Of a stretch of 6,420 nucleotides of DNA, positions 1 to 4,522 are shown in pieces; the stretch's first letter is position 1; each line of letters starts with the position of its first letter. The notes beneath the pieces were generated by a model. It searched no databases and was not told the origin of the DNA. It saw only the letters and a list, made by a program, of their open reading frames with translations. The stretch is taken from NCBI GenBank assembly GCA_947168785.1, contig CAMVNL010000150.1, positions 1 through 6,420 of the forward strand, in the 5' to 3' direction. This stretch comes from an uncultured Clostridia bacterium (lineage in GTDB: Bacteria > Bacillota > Clostridia > Oscillospirales > Acutalibacteraceae). The translations under genes were made by a program, and so were the position numbers.

Positions 1-16
1 TCCTTTCGGGGAGGGT

Positions 17-1300
17 TCAGATGCAGCGCAGGGCGTTTTCCAGATCGGCGATCAGGTCGGCGCTGTTTTCAAGGCCACAGGAAAGACGGACAAGGTCGGA
101 AGGGACGCCGGCGGCGATCAGCTCCTCCTCGTTCATCTGGCGGTGGGTGGAGTTGGCCGGGTGCAGGCAGCAGGAACGGGCGTCCGCCACGTGGGTCTCG
201 ATGGCGATCAGCCGCAGGTTCTTCATGAAAGTCTCCGCCGCCTTTCTGCCGCCCCTGACGCCGAAGCTGACCACGCCGCAGGTACCCTCCGGCATGTATT
301 TCTTTGCCAGCGCGTACTGCGGATCGGTGGGAAGGCCGGCGTAGTTGACCCAGCTGATTTTGTCGTTGTTCTCCAGGAACGAGGCGACCGCCAGCGCGTT
401 TTCACAGTGACGGCGGATGCGCACGTGAAGGCTTTCGAGCCCCAGGTTCAGCAGGAAAGCGCTGTTGGGGGAGGGCGTGCAGCCCAGGTCGCGCATCAGC
501 TGCGCGGTGGCTTTATAGATGAAGGCGCCTCCCCGGCCGAATTTTTCCGCATAGGTGATGCCGTGGTAGCTCTCGTCCGGGGTGCAAAGGCCGGGGAATT
601 TCTCCGCGTGGGCCATCCAGTCAAATTTGCCGGAATCCACGATGGCGCCGCCGACGGCCGCGCCGTGGCCGTCCATATATTTCGTGGTGGAGTGCGTCAC
701 GATATCCGCGCCCCATTCAAAGGGACGGCAGTTGACGGGCGTGGGGAAGGTGTTGTCGATGATCAGCGGCACGCCGTGGCGGTGGGCCGCATCGGCAAAT
801 TTTTCAATATCCAGCACCTTGAGCGCGGGGTTGGCGATGGTTTCGCCGAAGACCAGCTTTGTGTTGGGCCGAAATGCGGCGTCCAGCTCTTCTTCGCTGC
901 ACTCCGGGTCCACGAAGGTCACGTCGATGCCCATCTTCTTGAAGGTGACCGCAAAAAGATTATAAGTGCCGCCGTAGATGGTGGAGGAGGAGACGATATG
1001 TCCGCCCGCTTCACAGATATTGAAGGCCGCGAAGAAGTTGGCCGCCATACCGGAGGAGGTCAGCATGGCTGCCGTGCCGCCCTCCATATCGCAGATCTTG
1101 GCGGCCACCAGGTCGCAGGTGGGGTTCTGCAGACGGGAATAAAAATATCCGCTTGCCTCCAGGTCGAACAGCTTGCCCATATCCTCGCTGGTATCATATT
1201 TGAAAGTCGTGCTCTGATAGATCGGGATCTGACGCGGCTCGCCGTTGTTGGGGCGGTAGCCGCTTTGCACGCATTTGGTCTCAATTTGAAAATCGCTCAT
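17..1300 (-). CDS. metY: O-acetylhomoserine aminocarboxypropyltransferase (O-acetylhomoserine sulfhydrylase), MetY-type PLP enzyme
   Basis: A 427-residue member of the Cys/Met-metabolism PLP-dependent family, at the usual MetY length. The family makes homocysteine from O-acetylhomoserine and sulfide in the cytoplasm (direct sulfhydrylation route to methionine). Visible motifs in order are: YSR at 54-56, where the Arg normally binds PLP phosphate of the neighbouring subunit; SSGMAA at 82-87 (phosphate loop); DNTFPTPVNCRPFEWGADI around 182-200, with Asp182 the likely pyridine-nitrogen partner; and HSTTKYMDGHG, with Lys207 the expected Schiff-base lysine. The RLSCGLEN motif near 405-412 is the family's carboxylate-binding region. 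The ATG at 1300 is preceded by an AAGGGGA-like Shine-Dalgarno; the stop is TGA. It is divergent from the hydrolase gene, with no sulfur genes visible nearby. Cystathionine gamma-synthase or methionine gamma-lyase are related alternatives, but the long insertion after Lys207 and the length favour MetY. Confidence 0.93.
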   Translation of the reverse strand: MSDFQIETKCVQSGYRPNNGEPRQIPIYQSTTFKYDTSEDMGKLFDLEASGYFYSRLQNPTCDLVAAKICDMEGGTAAMLTSSGMAANFFAAFNICEAGGHIVSSSTIYGGTYNLFAVTFKKMGIDVTFVDPECSEEELDAAFRPNTKLVFGETIANPALKVLDIEKFADAAHRHGVPLIIDNTFPTPVNCRPFEWGADIVTHSTTKYMDGHGAAVGGAIVDSGKFDWMAHAEKFPGLCTPDESYHGITYAEKFGRGGAFIYKATAQLMRDLGCTPSPNSAFLLNLGLESLHVRIRRHCENALAVASFLENNDKISWVNYAGLPTDPQYALAKKYMPEGTCGVVSFGVRGGRKAAETFMKNLRLIAIETHVADARSCCLHPANSTHRQMNEEELIAAGVPSDLVRLSCGLENSADLIADLENALRCI

Positions 1301-1334
1301 TATATCTGTCCCCTTTATTCATGATTTACTGTAT

Positions 1335-1363
1335 ATCATATCATTTTCATTGACGCATGTCAA
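1335..1363 (-). promoter_or_regulatory. Sigma-A promoter of metY, overlapped by a palindrome
   Basis: On the minus strand, TTGACA (1358-1363) and TATGAT (1335-1340) are separated by exactly 17 bases, a near-consensus vegetative promoter. Transcription should begin near 1328, leaving a leader of about 28 bases before the ATG. That is too short for a T-box or SAM riboswitch. The -35 box is half of a perfect palindrome, TTGAC-GCAT-GTCAA (1350-1363), which could be a repressor operator; this role is inference. Confidence 0.75.
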
Positions 1364-1398
1364 ATAACAAGTGGCATGAAATATCACAAATTTAGCTA

Positions 1399-1452
1399 TT
1401 TACTTCTATTTATTTTTGTGTTAAAATATGATTGTGATATTATGAAAGGGAG
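1399..1452 (+). promoter_or_regulatory. Probable promoter and ribosome-binding site of the exported hydrolase gene
   Basis: The best-placed promoter is TTTACT (1399-1404), 17 bases, TAAAAT (1422-1427), giving a start near 1434. An alternative, TTGTGT (1416-1421), 16 bases, extended -10 TGATATTAT (-10 at 1438-1443), would place the start inside the Shine-Dalgarno and so fits less well. The Shine-Dalgarno AAGGGAG (1446-1452) sits 11 bases before the ATG, slightly long. The region is flanked by a 10-bp perfect inverted repeat, 1380-1389 and 1432-1441. Confidence 0.4.
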
Positions 1453-1463
1453 TCTATCTGTCT

Positions 1464-3002
1464 ATGAATAAGAAATTTTCTTTGAAATTGCTTTCACTCC
1501 TGCTGGCTGTCGCGCTGACGTGTACGCCGGTCATCGGGCTGACGGCTTACGCGCGTCAGAAGACGGCGGTGCAGAATTATCCGCTGATCGACATTCCCGG
1601 TTTTATGGCCAGCGACATTTATGAGGACAAAAACGATAAGAACTCCAAAGAGATATTCCCCTGGAGCACGGACGATATCGTCAATACGGTGAAAAACTGC
1701 GTGCCCGCGCTGCTGAAATTCCTCGTGAACAAGGATTACGACGCGCTGGCGGACGCGATCATTCCCGAGGCAAGAGCCCTGCTGGAGCCCTCCTTCTGCA
1801 ACCCGGACGGTACTGCCGTAGGCAACTCCGGCGCGTATATGGAGTATCCGGAAAAGAAGAATATCCACAAGAATTCCACGCTGACCTTCCGCTATGACTG
1901 GCGGCTCAGTCCTGTGGAAGTGGCTGCCGAGCTGAACGATTTCATCAACTACGTGCTGGACGCCTCCGAATGCAGAAAAGTCGCCATCTCCTGCCACAGC
2001 CTCGGCGGCCTGCTCACCCTGACCTACCTTTCCATCTACGGCAATGATAAGATCTACGGCGTCGGCTTCAACACCACCGCCATTTTCGGCGAGGCCTACA
2101 CCGGCCAGATGTTCTCCGGCGATATCACCGTCGCGGGGGATGCGCTGGTCTATTACCTGCAGTACGCGCTGGATCAGTCAGACTACGACGGCATCGTCGG
2201 CGCGGTGCTGGACGTGCTGAAGGAAGCCGGCATTGCCGACGCAATCGCCAAATACGCCAACGATATTATTGAGCACATCAAAGACAGAGCCATTGCCGAG
2301 GTGCTCTTCCCCATGTTCAGTTCCTGGATGTCCATCTGGGCCATGGTGCCGGACGAGTACATTGACAGCGCACAGGAATATATGTTCAGCGTGGCGGACC
2401 CCGCCGTGGATTACAGCGGTCTGCGCTCCCGCATCAACGAATTCGGCCGGATCGTCCGCCCCAACCGGATCGACACCCTGCTTGACCTGGATCGACACGC
2501 CCGTGTTTCCGTCATTTCCAGATACGGCTATTCCTCCATTCCGCTGACTTCTCAATGGAACAGCATGACGGACGGCGTGATCGACGCCAGCCGCAACTCC
2601 TTCGGCGCCACCACCGCCCCCTACGGCGAAGTGCTTTCGGCGGAGGACATGGACGGCGTGGACGCGGCGTTCATCTCCCCCGACAAGACCGTCAACGCTT
2701 CCACCTGCCTGTTCCCGGAGAAGACCTGGTTCATCAAGAATTATAAGCACGCCACCAATTCCCGGGCTCTTGACAACATGATCTTCAAGCTGATCTACAA
2801 CCCCAACGGCGAATCCACGGTGGCCTCTTATCCGGAATATCCCCGCTTCTTACAGTTCAGAGGATTTGACGGGTCCATCTCTCCCGACACCACCACATCG
2901 GAGAAGCTTTCCGGCTTCAAGGCGTTTTTGCAGCGGTTCCTTGACGTGCTTGACAATATCTACTGTATCTTCCTGGATATCTTCAAGATCCGCCATATCT
3001 GA
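1464..3002 (+). CDS. Exported alpha/beta hydrolase, LCAT/lipase-like
   Basis: A 512-residue protein of no family I can name firmly. The N-terminus is a Sec signal peptide: a basic start (NKK, K8), a hydrophobic core at about 9-27, and a probable cleavage site near AYA at 28-30. The mature part begins with a DIPGF loop (43-47), a likely oxyanion region. FRYDWR (142-147) resembles the YDWR motif of lecithin:cholesterol acyltransferase-like hydrolases. The nucleophile elbow is CHSLGG (177-182), with Ser179 the candidate nucleophile; the usual leading Gly of GHSLGG is Cys177. DGVIDASRNSFG (370-381) resembles the acid-residue loop, and His429 in NYKHATNS is the best catalytic His. The C-terminus (about 482-512) is a hydrophobic, amphipathic helix that may hold the protein near the membrane. 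Function is probably hydrolysis of an ester or lipid outside the cell; the substrate is unknown. It is monocistronic, ending in TGA before a strong terminator. The middle (210-350) has no recognised motif and probably forms a lid or cap. Confidence 0.8.
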   Translation: MNKKFSLKLLSLLLAVALTCTPVIGLTAYARQKTAVQNYPLIDIPGFMASDIYEDKNDKNSKEIFPWSTDDIVNTVKNCVPALLKFLVNKDYDALADAIIPEARALLEPSFCNPDGTAVGNSGAYMEYPEKKNIHKNSTLTFRYDWRLSPVEVAAELNDFINYVLDASECRKVAISCHSLGGLLTLTYLSIYGNDKIYGVGFNTTAIFGEAYTGQMFSGDITVAGDALVYYLQYALDQSDYDGIVGAVLDVLKEAGIADAIAKYANDIIEHIKDRAIAEVLFPMFSSWMSIWAMVPDEYIDSAQEYMFSVADPAVDYSGLRSRINEFGRIVRPNRIDTLLDLDRHARVSVISRYGYSSIPLTSQWNSMTDGVIDASRNSFGATTAPYGEVLSAEDMDGVDAAFISPDKTVNASTCLFPEKTWFIKNYKHATNSRALDNMIFKLIYNPNGESTVASYPEYPRFLQFRGFDGSISPDTTTSEKLSGFKAFLQRFLDVLDNIYCIFLDIFKIRHI

Positions 3003-3013
3003 TCGGTTCTTCC

Positions 3014-3040
3014 TCCCCACTCCATGAGTGGGGATTTTTT
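3014..3040 (+). terminator. Rho-independent terminator of the hydrolase gene
   Basis: An 8-bp perfect stem, TCCCCACT (3014-3021) with AGTGGGGA (3027-3034), has a 5-base loop and is followed by six T (3035-3040) and further T-rich sequence. It lies 12 bases after the hydrolase stop and separates that gene from the tRNA promoter. Confidence 0.9.
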
Positions 3041-3060
3041 ATTTTTCTGTTTTTTTACGC

Positions 3061-3089
3061 TTGACAGAATGAATTGTTTGTGATATCAT
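3061..3089 (+). promoter_or_regulatory. Strong sigma-A promoter of the tRNA-Ser operon
   Basis: TTGACA (3061-3066) is a perfect -35 box. After a 17-base spacer comes TATCAT (3084-3089), preceded by TGA, giving an extended -10 element. Transcription should start near 3096, just ahead of the first tRNA at 3102. This fits a stable-RNA promoter. No second promoter is needed for the tRNA gene 28 bases further on. Confidence 0.85.
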
Positions 3090-3101
3090 AATGACGCTCA
3101 A

Positions 3102-3192
3102 GGAGAGATACCGAAGCGGTCATAACGGAACGGTCTTGAAAACCGTCGTACTCTTACGGGTACCGTGGGTTCGAATCCCACTCTCTCCGCCA
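3102..3192 (+). tRNA. tRNA-Ser, anticodon UGA
   Basis: A 91-base class II tRNA. The acceptor GGAGAGA (3102-3108) pairs with TCTCTCC (3182-3188), the discriminator is G (3189) and CCA is encoded (3190-3192). The anticodon stem ACGGT/ACCGT encloses the loop CTTGAAA, with anticodon TGA at 3137-3139. The long variable arm, typical of serine tRNAs, contains a GTAC/GTAC stem. The T-arm is GTGGG-TTCGAAT-CCCAC. It reads UCN codons. It is the first gene of a two-tRNA transcript. Confidence 0.97.
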
Positions 3193-3220
3193 AACGAATA
3201 TTACGTATTAACGCTGCCAT

Positions 3221-3311
3221 GGAGAAGTACTCAAGTTGGTGACGAGGCGCCCCTGCTAAGGGCGTAGGTCGGGTAACCGGCGCAGGAGTTCGAGTCTCCT
3301 CTTCTCCGCCA
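3221..3311 (+). tRNA. tRNA-Ser, anticodon GCU
   Basis: A second 91-base class II serine tRNA, 28 bases after the first. The acceptor GGAGAAG (3221-3227) pairs with CTTCTCC (3301-3307), the discriminator is G and CCA is encoded (3309-3311). The anticodon stem CGCCC/GGGCG holds the loop CTGCTAA, with anticodon GCT at 3255-3257, reading AGC/AGU. The T-arm is AGGAG-TTCGAGT-CTCCT. Its last 19 bases (3293-3311) are the start of a 149-bp direct repeat whose second copy lies at 3630, so the 3' end of this gene looks like a duplication or attachment target. Confidence 0.97.
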
Positions 3312-3314
3312 AGG

Positions 3315-3341
3315 AAAACGCACGTTTTACGTGCGTTTTTT
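3315..3341 (+). terminator. Terminator of the tRNA-Ser operon
   Basis: An 11-bp perfect stem, AAAACGCACGT (3315-3325) with ACGTGCGTTTT (3329-3339), has a 3-base loop and ends in a run of six T (3336-3341). It starts 4 bases after the CCA end of the second tRNA. An identical copy lies 337 bases downstream. Confidence 0.88.
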
Positions 3342-3354
3342 CGTTTCCCCTGCC

Positions 3355-3376
3355 GAGACTCGAACGACTGCGCCGG
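3355..3376 (-). repeat. Antisense partial copy of tRNA-Ser(GCU) variable/T-arm
   Basis: The reverse complement of these 22 bases matches tRNA-Ser(GCU) positions 3277-3298 at 20 of 22 bases; the two mismatches are adjacent (3286-3287). The same sequence recurs at 3692-3713 inside copy B. It could be a relic of an inverted tRNA fragment or part of a mobile repeat that targets serine tRNAs. It contains the GACTCGAAC signature of a T-loop read on the opposite strand, but no full tRNA is present on that strand. Confidence 0.75.
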
Positions 3377-3441
3377 GAACCGGCGCGGGAGGGAGCGTTT
3401 TCCCCCGCTGCCGGTGGCAGATAAAGGGGGAAAACGCGAGT

Positions 3442-3490
3442 GAGAAAACAAGGAGCCACGCGAGCGCTCCAAGCGAAGCGGGGCGACTAT
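3442..3490. other. Unique spacer between repeat copy A and the 52-bp units
   Basis: 49 bases without a match elsewhere in the window. It holds GGAGC ... GCTCC (3452-3456 with 3466-3470), a 5-bp stem with a 9-base loop. No gene, promoter or RNA is recognised here. Confidence 0.5.
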
Positions 3491-3646
3491 GTTTTCGAGG
3501 TGCAAGCGGCAGTATGCCGCGCGAAAGTCTCCTCTTCTCCGCGTTTTCGAGGTGCAAGAGGCGTCACGCCGCACGAAAGTCTCTTCTTCTCCGCGTTTTC
3601 GAGGTGCAAGCGGCAGTATGCCGCGCGAAAGTCTCCTCTTCTCCGC
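3491..3646 (+). repeat. Three exact-length 52-bp tandem repeats ending in tRNA-Ser 3'-end copies
   Basis: Units run 3491-3542, 3543-3594 and 3595-3646. Units 1 and 3 are identical; unit 2 differs from them at 7 positions. Each begins GTTTTCGAGGTGCAAG, carries a stem-loop and ends with a copy of tRNA-Ser(GCU) 3293-3309 (AGTCTCCTCTTCTCCGC, one mismatch in unit 2). The outer stem TTTCG/CGAAA is kept in all units. Inside, GCGGCA/TGCCGC in units 1 and 3 becomes GGCG/CGCC in unit 2, where an A-T pair is replaced by G-C. The third unit runs without a break into copy B of the 149-bp repeat. There are no spacers, so this is not a CRISPR array. Open frames across it are low-complexity by-products of the repeat. 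Confidence 0.92.
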
Positions 3647-3778
3647 CAAGGAAAACGCACGTTTTACGTGCGTTTTTTCGTTTCCCCTGCCGAGACTCGA
3701 ACGACTGCGCCGGGAACCGGCGCGGGAGGGAGCGTTTTCCCCCGCTGCCGGTGGCAGATAAAGGGGGAATACGCGAGT
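3630..3778 (+). repeat. 149-bp direct repeat, copy B
   Basis: Second copy of 3293-3441, offset by 337 bases, with one substitution (T3770), which breaks one pair of the 12-bp inverted repeat 3732-3743 / 3763-3774. It begins with the 3' end of a tRNA-Ser including CCA (3646-3648), but the rest of a tRNA is absent upstream. Sequence similarity stops at 3778, where base composition turns AT-rich. Confidence 0.93.
3652..3678 (+). terminator. Second copy of the tRNA-operon terminator
   Basis: Exact duplicate of the 11-bp stem, 3-base loop and T-run at 3315-3341, carried within copy B of the 149-bp repeat. It has no tRNA or protein gene directly in front of it, so it would act only on read-through transcripts or on RNA made from the 52-bp units. 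Confidence 0.8.
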
Positions 3779-3919
3779 AAGCAATCAATGCGCCCTTTGG
3801 ACGTAATATATGCATTCAGCAGGTGGGCGGAACACCATACATCACTTTGAAAAAAATATACATCCGGGCAGAAAACACTGTCAGATTAACAGATTTTGAT
3901 TTTACAGGGAGGAACAGAC
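3779..3919. other. AT-rich leader before the small membrane protein gene
   Basis: Composition shifts from GC-rich repeat to AT-rich sequence at 3779. A TTGAAA at 3847-3852 could be a -35 box, but no convincing -10 lies 16-18 bases after it. I see no gene and no confident promoter. The end of the stretch carries the ribosome-binding site AGGGAGG (3906-3912) of the next gene. Confidence 0.5.
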
Positions 3920-4225
3920 GTGTTACAGATAATAGATTTATTGTCAGGACTTTCAGCATGGGGAATCCTTATCGTTTCAATTGCGAAAAACAAAAAGCTA
4001 AAAAAAGAACAAATGATTGGATCGTGTTTTGTCAGTTGGCTATGCTGTTCTATTGCGCTTTACATTCCTTCTCTATGCCAATATTTGGAATTCAGAGTGA
4101 AGGATTATGACAGCATGATTGATTGCGCATCGACCTATCATTTTCTCTCTGTTATATTGCTTGCCGTCAACGTCGTTCTGACGGTATTTGTTATTGCACT
4201 TCAAAGGAGAAAGAAGCAAAGCTGA
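3920..4225 (+). CDS. Small membrane protein with three predicted transmembrane helices, function unknown
   Basis: 101 residues from a GTG start. The GTG at 3920 is chosen because AGGGAGG (3906-3912) lies 7 bases ahead; the in-frame TTG at 3896 is upstream of that site and has no ribosome-binding site of its own. Predicted helices lie at about residues 4-22 (DLLSGLSAWGILIVSIA), 34-53 (SCFVSWLCCSIALYIPSL region) and 71-93 (YHFLSVILLAVNVVLTVFV), with a Lys-rich loop (23-30) after the first and a basic tail (RRKKQS). The loop KDYDSMID between helices 2 and 3, followed by a Ser-rich start to helix 3, recalls a family of small Firmicute membrane proteins of unknown function with a DWSALMDT-like signature; this is from memory and unverified. 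The gene is more AT-rich than its neighbours and follows the tRNA-linked repeats, which hints at acquisition. No partner gene is visible. Confidence 0.72.
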   Translation: MLQIIDLLSGLSAWGILIVSIAKNKKLKKEQMIGSCFVSWLCCSIALYIPSLCQYLEFRVKDYDSMIDCASTYHFLSVILLAVNVVLTVFVIALQRRKKQS

Positions 4226-4391
4226 TCATATTGCAGCGGCGTGGGCGGGTACTTTTGAGGCTTTTACCTCGATCAAATATTATTCCGGCGTTCTTCCCCC
4301 CAAGATTGGATTATTCGGGATGTGTTTCGAGGGGCGCAAATTATCACGTTTTTTTGAAATTTCTTTTAGTGTTGATAATGGAATGTGTTAA
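4221..4391 (+). pseudogene. Possible C-terminal remnant of an unknown protein
   Basis: Overlapping the end of the membrane protein gene in another frame is an open stretch whose translation, ADHIAAAWAGTFEAFTSIKY followed by a further 36 residues, reads more like a real globular protein than like a random frame (balanced composition, aromatic and Gly positions, stop TAA). It has no start codon with a ribosome-binding site at its own beginning. It may be the tail of a gene whose front was lost when this segment was rearranged. The parent family is not recognised, and chance is a fair alternative. Confidence 0.25.
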
Positions 4392-4439
4392 ATGTATTAT
4401 TGTAATTTTTTTATGAACAAGCAGAATATATCATAAAAA

Positions 4440-4483
4440 GACTGCAATCCCACTGAAAAGTGAGGTTGCAGTCATTCTTTTTT
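4440..4483. terminator. Bidirectional terminator between convergent genes
   Basis: A stem of 15 positions, 4440-4454 with 4459-4473, has one C-A mismatch, one G-T pair and a GAAA loop. Rightward it is followed by ATTCTTTTTT (4474-4483). Leftward, the minus strand reads five T directly after the stem. It therefore serves both the membrane protein region (plus) and the phosphodiesterase gene (minus), which converge here. Confidence 0.85.
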
Positions 4484-4522
4484 GCGAATTATTCTACTGT
4501 CAGATTTCCGTAATCTGGCTAA

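Larger units (their letters stand above)
3293..3441 (+). repeat. 149-bp direct repeat, copy A (tRNA-Ser 3' end + terminator + structured tail)
   Basis: This segment matches 3630-3778 at 148 of 149 positions; the only difference is A3433 versus T3770. In order it holds the last 19 bases of tRNA-Ser(GCU), the terminator, an antisense partial copy of the tRNA variable/T-arm (3355-3376), a GC-rich hairpin (3370-3376 with 3380-3386), and a 12-bp inverted repeat GCGTTTTCCCCC (3395-3406) / GGGGGAAAACGC (3426-3437) that encloses a smaller hairpin (3408-3412 with 3416-3420). No credible protein is encoded. The near identity of the copies indicates a recent duplication or gene conversion. I have a vague memory of similar tails after tRNA genes in Oscillospiraceae, which I could not verify. 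Confidence 0.93.

Noticed and set aside
143..1324. 393-codon open frame on the plus strand opposite metY
   Set aside because: Shadow of the metY codon structure; no family motif, and metY on the minus strand has full motif, promoter and start support.
1301..1328. SAM riboswitch or T-box ahead of metY
   Set aside because: The leader is about 28 bases, far too short for either structure.
3352..3376. A complete tRNA gene on the minus strand
   Set aside because: Only a variable-arm/T-arm-like segment is present; there is no matching acceptor stem, anticodon arm or D-arm.
3491..3646. CRISPR array
   Set aside because: The 52-bp units abut each other with no variable spacers and end in tRNA-derived sequence; no cas gene is present.
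3098..3850. Several overlapping open frames on both strands across the tRNA and repeat region
   Set aside because: They translate tRNA sequence and repeat units (Arg/Ser-rich, internally repeating), lack ribosome-binding sites and overlap the tRNAs.
3896..3919. TTG at 3896 as start of the small membrane protein
   Set aside because: It precedes the AGGGAGG site that serves GTG 3920 and has no site of its own.
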